This document shows positions 27,097 to 36,150 of a stretch of DNA of 64,000 nucleotides, in pieces. The stretch comes from Thermoflavifilum thermophilum (lineage in GTDB: Bacteria > Bacteroidota > Bacteroidia > Chitinophagales > Chitinophagaceae), in NCBI RefSeq assembly GCF_900116565.1, contig NZ_FPCJ01000001.1, forward strand, positions 310,001 through 374,000. Direction: 5' to 3'. The translations under genes were made by a program, and so were the position numbers. How positions within the stretch are numbered: position 1 is the first letter of the stretch; each line of letters begins with the position of its first letter. A model generated the notes under the pieces. It had not been told where the DNA came from. It did not search any database and was given only the letters and a program-made list of their open reading frames with translations.

Positions 27097-27909
27097 ATGC
27101 AAATCTCATTCTGGAAATACGAAGGTGCTGGCAACGATTTTATTCTGGTTGATAATCGCCAGGGCGAAATTCAGCTTCACACCGAACAAATCCAATGGTT
27201 GTGCGATCGGCATTTCGGCATAGGTGCTGATGGATTTATCCTGTTGCTCAGCGCCGAAGGATATGACTTTGCCATGCAATATTTTAATTCTGATGGGCGG
27301 GAGAGCACCATGTGCGGCAATGGTGGCCGCTGCCTGGCCGATTTTGCTGCCCGGCTCGGACTCTGGAAAGATCGTTGCAGCTTTCTTGCCATCGATGGGC
27401 CCCACGAGGCGTATCGCATGGAAAACGGATGGATTGCCCTGCACATGAAAGATGTAGCATCTATCGAACGAAGTTATGACACAGCTGTTTTGAATACAGG
27501 TTCTCCCCATCTGGTCAAATATACCGATCACCTGGATCAGGTTGATGTAAAGACAGAAGGGCGTAAAATTCGCTACAGCGAGCGGTTTGCCAGCGAAGGT
27601 ATCAATGTCAATTTTATTGAATATGGCCAGGATGCGCTGCTGATCCGTACCTACGAGCGTGGTGTGGAAGATGAAACCCTGGCCTGTGGCACTGGCATTA
27701 CTGCTGCAGCCCTGCTGGCAGCCGGTCATGAAGCACGCTCTTACCGCATTCCCGTACAAGCCCGTGGCGGCCGGCTGGAAGTGCGTTTTAAAAAAATTGA
27801 TGATCAGCACTTTACCGATATCTGGCTGTGTGGCCCGGCCACTCCCGTATTTACGGGTTCCATTGATCTCACATCCACAGCTTTTCAGGAATTCCTGCAA
27901 ACCCTTTAA
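27097..27909 (+). CDS. dapF: Diaminopimelate epimerase
   Basis: A 270-residue PLP-independent epimerase that converts LL- to meso-diaminopimelate for lysine and peptidoglycan. The start is taken at 27097, since the longer frame at 27079 would begin inside the -7 promoter element. KYEGAGNDFILVDN is the N-terminal substrate motif. The two catalytic cysteines are in ESTMCGNGGRC and ETLACGTGITAAAL. Length and order are normal for the family. The Nudix gene follows after 12 bp, so the two are probably one transcript. Confidence 0.95.
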   Translation: MQISFWKYEGAGNDFILVDNRQGEIQLHTEQIQWLCDRHFGIGADGFILLLSAEGYDFAMQYFNSDGRESTMCGNGGRCLADFAARLGLWKDRCSFLAIDGPHEAYRMENGWIALHMKDVASIERSYDTAVLNTGSPHLVKYTDHLDQVDVKTEGRKIRYSERFASEGINVNFIEYGQDALLIRTYERGVEDETLACGTGITAAALLAAGHEARSYRIPVQARGGRLEVRFKKIDDQHFTDIWLCGPATPVFTGSIDLTSTAFQEFLQTL

Positions 27910-27921
27910 TTAACAGATCCC

Positions 27922-28398
27922 ATGAGCTTTTTGAACGTGCGGATTTACGGTGTACTGGTGAATGAACAACAACAGGTGCTGGTGAGCGATGAATTTATCC
28001 GCGGAAATTATTTCACCAAATTCCCTGGCGGTGGATTGGAGTTTGGTGAAGGTACGCTCGATTGCCTGCGCCGGGAATGGCAGGAAGAGCTCCAGCAGGA
28101 AATCGAAATCGTTAGGCATCTTTATACAACCGATTTCTTCCAGATTTCTGCATTCGACAATCATTCACAAATCCTGTCCATCTATTATGTGGTCAGGGCA
28201 AAATCACCTTTTGTGGCAAAGACCATTGAAAAGCCTTTCGACTTCCCCATTCCAGAAGGAGCCAACGATGTGACGGCTCCCCGCTGGATCCCCTGGAACG
28301 CATTTTCAGAGGATAGCGTAAGCCTGCCCATTGATAAAATAGTGGCCAGAAAAATAAAACGCAAAGGCATTGAATGGCTCTATACACCAGAAGATTGA
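27922..28398 (+). CDS. Nudix hydrolase
   Basis: A 158-residue protein with one Nudix fold. The box is nearly complete: GGLEFGEGTLDCLRREWQEE (about residues 38-57) fits Gx5Ex7REUxEE, but the glycine normally found two residues after EE is Gln. The metal-binding Glu residues are present, so pyrophosphohydrolase activity is likely, with a nucleoside diphosphate derivative as substrate. The substrate itself cannot be told. It follows dapF by 12 bp and converges on the methyltransferase gene. Confidence 0.88.
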   Translation: MSFLNVRIYGVLVNEQQQVLVSDEFIRGNYFTKFPGGGLEFGEGTLDCLRREWQEELQQEIEIVRHLYTTDFFQISAFDNHSQILSIYYVVRAKSPFVAKTIEKPFDFPIPEGANDVTAPRWIPWNAFSEDSVSLPIDKIVARKIKRKGIEWLYTPED

Positions 28399-28429
28399 AA
28401 CCTGATCGGACCCGCATCAGATTGCTACT

Positions 28430-29227
28430 TTACATTGGCTGCAGCAAATAATAAGCACAGGTGCTCACAAAATCCCGCAAATAGGGAATAGACCGAATCA
28501 CAGGCAATTGTCGGACAGGTTTTATACCAAACTTAAACTCATAAATTGGATTGATTAAATACAACTGTTTGCGTACGATGCGATAGCCTTGTTTTTTGAT
28601 AATACTTTCCAGGCGTTCAATGGAAATCCCTGTGGATTTAACCTGCAGCAGTTCTTGAATCGTACTTTCCCGTTCGCCGCACCAGCGCAATACGTTGGGA
28701 TACAGTTTCCCGGGAAGCAAATGCAGGTATGGAAACAAACTCAGCCATTTGTGTTCGCAAATTTGCTGATGGCCACCATGAGGCATATACCAGGGAGGAA
28801 AGCCTATGAACAGCAGTCCCTGGGGACGAAGAAACTGTTTTAACTGGCCTAACAGGCGTTCCTGATCAGGAATATGTTCTATCACATCCTTGAGCAATAT
28901 CAGATCAAAGCCACTATCACTGATGTTTTCAGGTTGAATATGATAAATATCCGCACAATGCAGACTCAACTGTCCGGCATCCAGATAGGGTTTCAGAAAG
29001 CTTTTTGCCAGCTGCAACCGATATTCCACCAGTTCCACGCCTACTGCCCGGCAACCGCGCTGCAAAAAGGGCTTTAGTACGCCTCCTTCTCCACAACCTA
29101 TTTCCAGCACATGCTGGTTTGTTGCCGGTTCAAAATCTGGCTGCAAAAAGGGCAACACATATTTTTCTGCATTCAGCACCTGCTGCTCAAAACGCAGATT
29201 TTCATCCCTGTGATGTGCAAATGCCAT
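28430..29227 (-). CDS. SAM-dependent class I methyltransferase
   Basis: A 265-residue cytosolic methyltransferase. Motif I is VLEIGCGEGGVLKPFLQRGC (about residues 39-58), motif II VGVELVEYRL, the adenine-contact stretch LHCADIYHIQ, and motif IV DLILLKDVIEHIPDQERLL. The wording resembles the Methyltransf_11/UbiG-like group. The C-terminal third (about 165-265) has an aromatic-rich substrate part with no known mark. The acceptor is unknown. The gene starts 64 bp from truB, in divergent orientation. Confidence 0.85.
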   Translation of the reverse strand: MAFAHHRDENLRFEQQVLNAEKYVLPFLQPDFEPATNQHVLEIGCGEGGVLKPFLQRGCRAVGVELVEYRLQLAKSFLKPYLDAGQLSLHCADIYHIQPENISDSGFDLILLKDVIEHIPDQERLLGQLKQFLRPQGLLFIGFPPWYMPHGGHQQICEHKWLSLFPYLHLLPGKLYPNVLRWCGERESTIQELLQVKSTGISIERLESIIKKQGYRIVRKQLYLINPIYEFKFGIKPVRQLPVIRSIPYLRDFVSTCAYYLLQPM

Positions 29228-29267
29228 AATTATCCGAAACCGCTAAGATACTGATTCCGGGATAGTC

Positions 29268-29275
29268 TATTTTTG
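29268..29275 (+). promoter_or_regulatory. -7 promoter element (TATTTTTG) of truB
   Basis: Exact TAnnTTTG, 15 bases before the ATG at 29291. It overlaps the longer open frame beginning at 29273, which therefore cannot be the start. Confidence 0.55.
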
Positions 29276-29290
29276 CTGAAAACAATTTTG

Positions 29291-30010
29291 ATGGAAGAGC
29301 GTTTGGTTTCGCATCCACAGGATTTTGCAGCCGGAGCTCTGCTGCTGGTCGACAAACCGCTGGGATGGACTTCATTTGACGTGGTGAATAAGTTGAAAAA
29401 ACTCCTGCATACCAAGGTCGGCCATAGTGGTACGCTCGATCCGCTGGCTACAGGCCTGCTGATTTGCTGCACTGGTAAGAAAACCCGCGAGCTTGCTTCT
29501 TTGCAAAAACTTCCTAAAACTTATGCCGGCATTTTCCGGCTGGGTGCCATTACCCCGAGCGACGACCTGGAAACCGAACCCGAAGATCACAGACCCTACG
29601 AATTTATCCATGATGCGCTGTTGCATCAGATCGCCGGTGAATTTCTGGGTATTCAAAAACAAGTCCCTCCCTTATATTCAGCTGTGAAGAAACAAGGTAT
29701 GCCGCTTTACCGCTATGCCCGGCAGGGAGTGCAAGTTGACATTGAGCCCCGTACCATCCAGATTATGCGCTTTGATATTGTGTCTGTTTCCCTGCCTTTC
29801 GTGCAGGTGGAAGTCCAGTGCAGCAGCGGCACTTACATTCGTGCCCTGGCAAGGGATTTTGGAAACAGGCTTGGCTGCGGCGCCTATTTGTTTGCCCTGC
29901 GCAGGCTGGCTATTGGCCCTTATCGGGTCGAACAGGCTCGCACGATTCAGGAATGGGAAACATATATCAAGCCACTGAAAGATCAGCTGCCCGAAGCTTC
30001 TTCTTCCTGA
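29291..30010 (+). CDS. truB: tRNA pseudouridine-55 synthase
   Basis: A 239-residue enzyme that makes pseudouridine 55 in the T-loop of tRNAs. [18 protein letters not shown] opens the catalytic domain, [14 protein letters not shown] (about residues 44-57) carries the nucleophilic Asp, and KTYAG is the next conserved motif. [15 protein letters not shown] (about 178-192) is the C-terminal family motif. The Bacteroidota form lacks a long PUA extension, matching the length seen. Its last 28 bp overlap the end of the macrodomain gene on the other strand. Confidence 0.95.
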   Translation: MEERLVSHPQDFAAGALLLVDKPLGWTSFDVVNKLKKLLHTKVGHSGTLDPLATGLLICCTGKKTRELASLQKLPKTYAGIFRLGAITPSDDLETEPEDHRPYEFIHDALLHQIAGEFLGIQKQVPPLYSAVKKQGMPLYRYARQGVQVDIEPRTIQIMRFDIVSVSLPFVQVEVQCSSGTYIRALARDFGNRLGCGAYLFALRRLAIGPYRVEQARTIQEWETYIKPLKDQLPEASSS

Positions 30011-30507
30011 AACAACTGCAAAAAGGTTTGGTAATGATGATTTGAAAACAGCACAAAATACACTTCTTCAATCTTGTCGTGGGTTTGCAACCATTCCTTT
30101 ACCGTCCGGATGGCTATTCTGCTGGCTTCTTCAAACGGATAACCGTAGGCACCCGTGCTGATAGCCGGAAAGGCAATCTGCTTCAAACCATGATCAGCAG
30201 CCAATTGCAGGCTGTGCCGATAGCAGGAAGCCAGTAACTCCGCTTCCCCATGTTTCCCACCCCGCCACACCGGCCCCACAGCATGGATCACATACCGGGC
30301 AGGTAACCGAAAACCAGGCGTGATGCGAGCCTCACCCGTAGGACATCCTCCTATTTTCCTGCAGGCTTCCAGCAGTTCGGGACCCGCTGCCCGATGAATG
30401 GCACCATCCACCCCACCACCACCTAACAAACTGCTGTTGGCCGCATTCACAATCGCATCGACCTGCAAGCGGGTGATATCGCCTTGAACGACATGTATCT
30501 TAGCCAT
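29983..30507 (-). CDS. Macrodomain protein, ADP-ribose deacylase/hydrolase type
   Basis: A 174-residue single macrodomain. The start is set at 30507 ([14 protein letters not shown]); 15 more codons upstream are open but not family-like and overlap the PPTase gene. [20 protein letters not shown] (residues 16-35) and the second loop [18 protein letters not shown] are the ADP-ribose-binding loops of the MacroD/YmdB subgroup, which hydrolyses O-acetyl-ADP-ribose and mono-ADP-ribosyl links. The 3' end overlaps truB by 28 bp on the other strand. The PPTase gene is 14 bp upstream, so the two likely form one transcript. Confidence 0.92.
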   Translation of the reverse strand: MAKIHVVQGDITRLQVDAIVNAANSSLLGGGGVDGAIHRAAGPELLEACRKIGGCPTGEARITPGFRLPARYVIHAVGPVWRGGKHGEAELLASCYRHSLQLAADHGLKQIAFPAISTGAYGYPFEEASRIAIRTVKEWLQTHDKIEEVYFVLFSNHHYQTFLQLFQEEEASGS

Positions 30508-30521
30508 ATGCCTCAGGTATT

Positions 30522-31148
30522 TTAAAGCTTCTTCCCTGACCCCAAAGTCCAAGCCACACAGTAGGAACGCTGGATTTGATATCTGACTATCAATTCCACC
30601 TGCAAAGGTACCAATCGAGCCATCATTTCACCGGGAGGACCCACATGAAACGGCAGCAGCCTGATATCACGCCTGAAATCGATGCCTCCCAGTCCGTACC
30701 ATTTGTACACGGCTTCCTTGGCCGCCCAGCATATCGTTAGCTGCAGCAACCGCCGACGTTTTTCCAGCCAGCTTAGTTCTTCCGGAGAAAGAAATTTGGG
30801 TGCAATGCGCTCCACCACCGGATTTTTATGTTCAATATCTACCCCAACAGGCACGCGATCACTGATCAGGGCTGCTACATAATCCCGGCTATGGGCAATG
30901 GAAAAAAAATATTGATGCCCCGGAACTACCGGCTTCCGCGAAGGTAAAATGGCAATCTGCTCCAGAGGGAAAGATGGGCATAGCCGGGTAAGCAAATAAC
31001 GCCCGGCAATATGCTGCAGGCGTTTGTGGGGATGGGTAATCTCTCGGCTTAGCGATACATGTGGAAGAAAAAATTGCTCATCCTCGGTGATATGCCAGAT
31101 ACCCAAGCGTGCATGCCCTTCCAGCCGAATGTTTTCAATCAGCGGCAT
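30522..31148 (-). CDS. 4'-phosphopantetheinyl transferase superfamily protein
   Basis: A 208-residue Sfp-like enzyme that loads the phosphopantetheine arm of CoA onto carrier proteins. The start is set at ATG 31148; 19 upstream codons lie within the promoter region. [20 protein letters not shown] holds the Mg-binding Asp/Glu (about residues 116-135), and [12 protein letters not shown] (about 157-168) the Glu and Lys of the second motif. [14 protein letters not shown] is also standard. The two-half pseudo-dimer length fits Sfp/HetI rather than AcpS. Carrier targets are unknown. It is divergent from dcd, with overlapping promoters. Confidence 0.9.
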   Translation of the reverse strand: MPLIENIRLEGHARLGIWHITEDEQFFLPHVSLSREITHPHKRLQHIAGRYLLTRLCPSFPLEQIAILPSRKPVVPGHQYFFSIAHSRDYVAALISDRVPVGVDIEHKNPVVERIAPKFLSPEELSWLEKRRRLLQLTICWAAKEAVYKWYGLGGIDFRRDIRLLPFHVGPPGEMMARLVPLQVELIVRYQIQRSYCVAWTLGSGKKL

Positions 31149-31158
31149 AACAATCCCA

Positions 31159-31166
31159 CAATTATA
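31159..31166 (-). promoter_or_regulatory. -7-like element (TATAATTG) for the PPTase gene
   Basis: One mismatch to TAnnTTTG, 10 bases before the PPTase ATG at 31148. It abuts the -7 element of dcd on the other strand, so the two polymerases would exclude each other. Confidence 0.4.
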
Positions 31167-31167
31167 A

Positions 31168-31175
31168 TATTTTTG
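31168..31175 (+). promoter_or_regulatory. -7 promoter element (TATTTTTG) of dcd
   Basis: Exact TAnnTTTG on the plus strand, 41 bases before the ATG at 31217. It sits back to back with the PPTase element. Confidence 0.5.
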
Positions 31176-31216
31176 CGAGATATCCTGTTGATAGCGGAAA
31201 TACATCCCAAACGTAT

Positions 31217-31753
31217 ATGATTCTTTCCGACAAACGCATTCTGGAAGAAATTGAAAAAGGCAACATTGTTATCGAGCCTTTTCATCGGGAATATCTGGGC
31301 AGCAATTCCTATGATGTACATCTGGGCAAATACCTGGCCGTGTATCGGGATCATGAACTGGATGCAAAAAAACACAATCAGATTGAGGAAATTGAAATAC
31401 CTGAGGAAGGTTATGTATTGCAACCGGGCATTCTGTACCTCGGCGTAACCCAGGAATACACGGAAACACATGCATTCGTGCCTTTTCTGGAAGGGAAATC
31501 ATCCACCGGCAGGCTGGGCATTCATATCCATGCAACAGCAGGTAAAGGCGATGTGGGATTTTGTAACACCTGGACGCTGGAAATATCTGTTGTACAACCT
31601 GTGCGTGTTTATGCAGGCATGCCCATCGGTCAGCTCATCTATTTCCCGGTTGATGGAGAAGTGATCAATACTTACAACCGCAAACCCGATGCAAAGTATA
31701 ACCAACGCACCTATAAGCCCGTGGAAAGCATGATGTGGAAAAATAAATTCTAA
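31217..31753 (+). CDS. dcd: dCTP deaminase
   Basis: A 178-residue trimeric enzyme that deaminates dCTP to dUTP for thymidylate synthesis. LGSNSYDVHLG (about residues 27-37) is the N-terminal motif. GKSSTGRLGIHIHATAG (93-109) supplies the phosphate-binding Ser and Arg. WTLEIS places the catalytic Glu at 122. The C-terminal YNQRTYKPVES arm closes over the nucleotide. Whether it is mono- or bifunctional (dCTP deaminase/dUTPase) cannot be told. The start at 31217 agrees with the family N-terminus, MILSDKRI. Confidence 0.93.
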   Translation: MILSDKRILEEIEKGNIVIEPFHREYLGSNSYDVHLGKYLAVYRDHELDAKKHNQIEEIEIPEEGYVLQPGILYLGVTQEYTETHAFVPFLEGKSSTGRLGIHIHATAGKGDVGFCNTWTLEISVVQPVRVYAGMPIGQLIYFPVDGEVINTYNRKPDAKYNQRTYKPVESMMWKNKF

Positions 31754-31942
31754 ACTTAAGACCCCGGCCAGTCTTGATTTTTCTGATTGACAGGACGCAT
31801 TGAGCGGCTCTTCCCTTCATCATGCATACAAGCAAAAGCAACCATCAACCGATATTTTAAAAGCTGGACACCTGCGCCCGCAAAGGCTTTCGGGAAACAG
31901 GCTCTTATAGCTTTTGCAAAAGAAAATATGTTCTTAAAAAAC

Positions 31943-31975
31943 ACAAGGCCACTTTTTGTATGGAAGTGGCCTTGT
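31943..31975 (-). terminator. Intrinsic terminator of trxA
   Basis: A perfect 12-bp stem, ACAAGGCCACTT (31943-31954) with AAGTGGCCTTGT (31964-31975), and a 9-nt loop. On the minus strand it is followed by a T-run (GTTTTTT). It lies 13 bp after the trxA stop. Confidence 0.85.
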
Positions 31976-31988
31976 ATAGAAAAACACC

Positions 31989-32306
31989 TTACAGGTGAGC
32001 CTGAATTTTCTTTTCAAGCACCGACCGGGGTACAGCTCCGATTTGCCGATCAACTACTTTTCCGTTTTTGATAAACAGAATAGCCGGGATGCTGGTGATA
32101 TTATATTCCAACGATAGCTGGGGATTATGATCCACATTTACTTTGCCGATTTTTACCTTTCCTTCATAATCACGCGCCAGCTCTTCAATGATAGGACTAA
32201 TTGCCCGGCAAGGTCCACACCATTCTGCCCAGAAATCAATGACATGGAGCTGATCGGACTGCAGCACTTCTTCTTTGAAATTGGCATCTGTGAGTTCTAA
32301 AGCCAT
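31989..32306 (-). CDS. trxA: Thioredoxin
   Basis: A 105-residue cytosolic thioredoxin with the redox pair Cys30 and Cys33 in FWAEWCGPCRAISP. IGKVNVDHNPQLSLEYNITS and the cis-proline loop SIPAILFIKNGK are standard, and RSVLEKKI is the C-terminal helix. The length is normal. It should reduce disulfides of ribonucleotide reductase and of Msr-type enzymes. It is downstream of dnaE by 46 bp on the same strand and has its own strong terminator. Confidence 0.96.
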   Translation of the reverse strand: MALELTDANFKEEVLQSDQLHVIDFWAEWCGPCRAISPIIEELARDYEGKVKIGKVNVDHNPQLSLEYNITSIPAILFIKNGKVVDRQIGAVPRSVLEKKIQAHL

Positions 32307-32352
32307 AATTCTATGTTTTTAAGATTGTGCAATTTACGAATTTCTGCCGTCC

Positions 32353-35300
32353 TTATCCGTTCTGAATTGTGACCTGAACGTCAATTTTTGCCTGTTCCAG
32401 AAACTGAATCAATTCATCATTCATCTCCACAAGCCTGTTGGCATGCAGTTTTACTTTCATTGTATGCAATTTGTCATCAATCTGTATAAGCAAAGGTGTC
32501 TTTCCCGGATAGGTACGCACATGGCGACTGAAAAATTCAATCATCTGCTCATTAATCTCTGCAGGTGTGAGATAAAGCGTAAGGCTTTTGGTGAGTTTGT
32601 GTTTGATTTCATCCAGCAAGCAGATCTGCTGTACAAAAAATTCATAATTGCCATTGTAACGCGATTTCACTACTCCCTGGATATACACGCAAAGTCCGGG
32701 TTCAAGAAAGGCTTTGAATTTCAGGTAATCATCGCCCAATAAAACGATTTCCGTTTTGGCTGTATAATCTTCCAGTACCAAAGAACCAAATTTATTTCCT
32801 TTCTTACTCGTTCGGTGTGCTGCTTCCGCAATAAAGCCAGCTATCCGGAAATTTGTTTCCCTGCCGTTTCCATTGGGTTGCTCGTTGAGTTGTTGTATAA
32901 ACTGGTTTAATTCTTCTAGTGGGGTGATGGGATAATGCCTGAGTTCAAAACGATAATGATCGAGCGGATGACCTGAAATATAAATCCCGATTACTTCCTT
33001 TTCTTTTCCCAGCTGTTCAATCAACGACCAGGGCTGGCAATCCGGCAGTTGCGGAGCGGTTGATTCCACGATTACCTGTTCACCAAACAAGGATGCGGAT
33101 TGCTGAATGGTAGTTACCTGTTGCTGGGATGCATAGCGGATAATTTTTTCCAGGCCGGTGGTTTGGTCTCGATCAGATTTGTAGAAATACTGTGCCCGGT
33201 GCACATCTTTAAAACAATCGAAGGCGCCAGACATAGCCAGGCATTCCAGTGCCTTGCGGTTTACGTGCCGCGTACCAACTCGCCTGACCAGATCAAACAC
33301 TGAATGAAAAGGACCATGAGCGTGCCGCTCCTGCAAAATCGCTTCTACCACAGCCTCCCCCACCCCTTTGATGCCGGCCAGCCCAAAGCGGATTTCTCCG
33401 TTTGTATTCACGGCAAAGCCTTTATCGGATTCATTGATATCGGGACCCAGCACCTTTAATCCCATCCGTTTGCATTCTTCCATGAAAAAGGTAATCTTCT
33501 CGATGCTGCTGGCATGATTCAGCACGGCTGCCATATATTCAGCCGGATAATGGGCTTTCAGATAAGCCGTCTGAAAGGCTACAAAAGCATAACAGGTGGC
33601 ATGTGATTTATTGAAAGCATAAGATGCGAATGCTTCCCAGTCGCTCCAGATTTTTTCACAAATTTTGAGATCATGGCCGTTGCGCTGACAACCTTCTATA
33701 AATTTGGTTTTCATTTTGTCGAGCACGGCCTTTTGTTTCTTACCCATGGCCTTGCGCAACGTGTCGGCATCACCTTTGGAAAAGCCGGCCAGCTTCTGGG
33801 AAAGCAACATCACCTGTTCCTGATACACCGTAATGCCATAAGTCTCTTTTAGATATTCTTCCATTTCAGGAAGATCGTAGGTAACCGGTTCCAATCCCAG
33901 CTTGCGGCGAATGAAATCCGGGATATATTCCAGCGGACCTGGCCGATACAGGGCATTCATGGCTATTAAATCGTCAAACTTATCCGGCTTCAGTTCCCTG
34001 AGATATTTCTGCATGCCCGGGCTTTCAAACTGAAAAGTGCCGTTGGTTTCGCCACGTTGATACAATTCATAGGTTTTGGGATCATCCAGTGGGATCTGAT
34101 CAATATCAATATCCTGATTATGATTTTTCTTGATCATTTCCAGCGCTTGTTTAATGATGCTCAGGGTTTTCAATCCCAGAAAATCCATTTTAATTACGCC
34201 GGCATTTTCAATGATACTTCCTTCATATTGGGTAATAAGCAAATCCGTTTCTTTGGAAGTGCAAACCGGTATCAACTCCGTCAGATCAGTAGGAGCGATG
34301 ATGATGCCAGCCGCATGGATGCCCGTGTTGCGTACCGAGCCTTCCAGGATGGCTGCTTCTTTAAGCACGGATGCTCGCAAGTCGTTGCCTGCAGCTATTT
34401 CGCGCAGTTGTTTTACTGCTTCTATTTCCTGAGGCCGCAGCCCTTCTTTCTCCATCAATCCACCGGCTCCTTCCAGTGGGGCCTGCAGCAAGCGCTTGAG
34501 GCTGATGCCCGGCCGCTCGGGCACCAACCGAGCCAATGCATTGGCTTCGGGCAACGGCAAATCCAGTACCCGAGCTACATCTTTAATACTCATCCGCGCG
34601 GCCATCGTACCATACGTAATGATCTGCGCAACCTGGTTGCGACCGTATTTTTTCACTACATAATCAATTACTTTTTGCCGGCCTTCATCATCAAAGTCGG
34701 TATCGATATCAGGCATGCTCTTGCGATCGGGATTCAGGAATCGCTCAAACAGCAAATTGTATTTGATGGGATCAATATTGGTAATACCTATACAGTAAGC
34801 CACCACAGAGCCTGCTGCAGATCCGCGCCCCGGACCCACAAACACGCCCAGGTCACGCGCAGCTTTAATAAAATCTGCCACAATCAGAAAATAACCAGCA
34901 AAGCCCATCTTCTCAATCGTCTCCAGCTCAAAGTTGATGCGCTGTTCAATTTCAGGCGTAACCTCTGCATATCGTTTTCTTGCGCCTTCATAAGTGAGAT
35001 GACGAAGATATTGATCCTGCGACAGGAAGCCCTGCGGAAGCGGGAAATGAGGCAATAAGATTTGTCGTTTTAAATCCAGCAACTCAACTTTATCTACGAT
35101 CTCATTGGTATTATCAATGGCTTCCGGCACATCGGCAAAAAGCCGATTCATTTCTTCAGTCGTCTTCAGATAAAATTGATCATTGTAAAATGCAAAACGC
35201 TTGTTGCGAACCACTACATCATCATCGGTAAATTCCTTGATGGCTGGTGTGCTTTTCTTTTCTCCGGTGTTGATGCACAGCAAAATATCATGTGCATTGT

Positions 35301-35982
35301 AATCGTCCTGATCCACATAATGCGCATCGTTGGTGGCTATGGTTTTTACCTGATATTTTTTCGCCCATTTCAGCAGTACTGCATTCACGCGATCCTGCTC
35401 CGGAATACCATGACGCTGCAGTTCAATGTAATAATCATCACCAAAAATATTCAGCCACCAGCGAAATTCCTGTTCTGCTTCCTCTTCTCCTTTCTTCACA
35501 ATAGCCCGAGGCACAGAAGCTGCCAGACAACAAGTGGTTGCAATCAATCCTTCGTGATATTGTTCTATCAATGATTTATCAATACGTGGATATTTCCCGT
35601 ACAAACCTTCAATGTAGCCCAGTGAACATAATTTCACCAGATTGCGATAGCCTTGTTCGTTTTTTGCCAATAACACCTGATGAAAACGCTGATCTCTTTC
35701 TTCCCGGGTGAATTGACGCTTAAAGCGATTTTCCACAACATAAAACTCACAGCCCACGATAGGTTTAACTTTAAGCCTCTGATCCTGCGGATCATCGGGA
35801 TGCAGTTTATGTTGATAGGCTTCTGCCACAAACTGAAACACACCAAACATATTACCGTGATCGGTGATAGCCAGTGCCGGCATCTGATCAGCAATCGCTT
35901 TCTGGTAAAGCTGGGGAATAGCCGATGCGCCGTCGAGCAATGAATATTGGGTATGTACATGCAAATGTGAAAACCGGGGCAT
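32353..35982 (-). CDS. dnaE: DNA polymerase III alpha subunit
   Basis: A 1209-residue replicative polymerase. The PHP domain opens with SHLHVHTQYSLLDGAS (residues 5-20) and has TDHGNMFG; its HxH residues are intact, so the PHP exonuclease site may be metal-binding. The palm carries GRGSAAGSVVAYCIGIT (about 390) and PDIDTDFDDEGR with its catalytic Asp residues (about 425). Fingers, tandem HhH (GLAGIKGVGEA, about 875) and an OB domain (FRIAGFIAEAAHRTSKKGNK, about 1035) follow. The length fits DnaE1 of the phylum. It is the last large gene before a divergent region shared with the NlpC/P60 lipoprotein. Confidence 0.96.
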   Translation of the reverse strand: MPRFSHLHVHTQYSLLDGASAIPQLYQKAIADQMPALAITDHGNMFGVFQFVAEAYQHKLHPDDPQDQRLKVKPIVGCEFYVVENRFKRQFTREERDQRFHQVLLAKNEQGYRNLVKLCSLGYIEGLYGKYPRIDKSLIEQYHEGLIATTCCLAASVPRAIVKKGEEEAEQEFRWWLNIFGDDYYIELQRHGIPEQDRVNAVLLKWAKKYQVKTIATNDAHYVDQDDYNAHDILLCINTGEKKSTPAIKEFTDDDVVVRNKRFAFYNDQFYLKTTEEMNRLFADVPEAIDNTNEIVDKVELLDLKRQILLPHFPLPQGFLSQDQYLRHLTYEGARKRYAEVTPEIEQRINFELETIEKMGFAGYFLIVADFIKAARDLGVFVGPGRGSAAGSVVAYCIGITNIDPIKYNLLFERFLNPDRKSMPDIDTDFDDEGRQKVIDYVVKKYGRNQVAQIITYGTMAARMSIKDVARVLDLPLPEANALARLVPERPGISLKRLLQAPLEGAGGLMEKEGLRPQEIEAVKQLREIAAGNDLRASVLKEAAILEGSVRNTGIHAAGIIIAPTDLTELIPVCTSKETDLLITQYEGSIIENAGVIKMDFLGLKTLSIIKQALEMIKKNHNQDIDIDQIPLDDPKTYELYQRGETNGTFQFESPGMQKYLRELKPDKFDDLIAMNALYRPGPLEYIPDFIRRKLGLEPVTYDLPEMEEYLKETYGITVYQEQVMLLSQKLAGFSKGDADTLRKAMGKKQKAVLDKMKTKFIEGCQRNGHDLKICEKIWSDWEAFASYAFNKSHATCYAFVAFQTAYLKAHYPAEYMAAVLNHASSIEKITFFMEECKRMGLKVLGPDINESDKGFAVNTNGEIRFGLAGIKGVGEAVVEAILQERHAHGPFHSVFDLVRRVGTRHVNRKALECLAMSGAFDCFKDVHRAQYFYKSDRDQTTGLEKIIRYASQQQVTTIQQSASLFGEQVIVESTAPQLPDCQPWSLIEQLGKEKEVIGIYISGHPLDHYRFELRHYPITPLEELNQFIQQLNEQPNGNGRETNFRIAGFIAEAAHRTSKKGNKFGSLVLEDYTAKTEIVLLGDDYLKFKAFLEPGLCVYIQGVVKSRYNGNYEFFVQQICLLDEIKHKLTKSLTLYLTPAEINEQMIEFFSRHVRTYPGKTPLLIQIDDKLHTMKVKLHANRLVEMNDELIQFLEQAKIDVQVTIQNG

Positions 35983-36116
35983 GGCTGAAATACTTTATTT
36001 GTGTGAAGAAATACGGATTCTATTTTGCAAAAATCCTATTTCATCCGCAATAATCAAAAACCCAAACACGTTTATGTTTTGACCTGAAATTCAATGATTC
36101 ACAAATCAATGTTGTT

Positions 36117-36124
36117 TATATTTG
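36117..36124 (+). promoter_or_regulatory. -7 promoter element (TATATTTG), NlpC/P60 gene
   Basis: Exact TAnnTTTG, 26 bases before the ATG at 36151. No clear TTTG is seen at -33. Confidence 0.55.
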
Positions 36125-36150
36125 TGTCGTAAACCGTTTCAGAGAATAAA

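Noticed and set aside
27106-27900. A 264-codon open frame on the minus strand
   Set aside because: Shadow of dapF; both catalytic cysteines of dapF are read on the plus strand.
34057-35058. A 333-codon open frame on the plus strand
   Set aside because: It is antisense to the catalytic core of dnaE, whose motifs are complete; the translated product has no family-like features.
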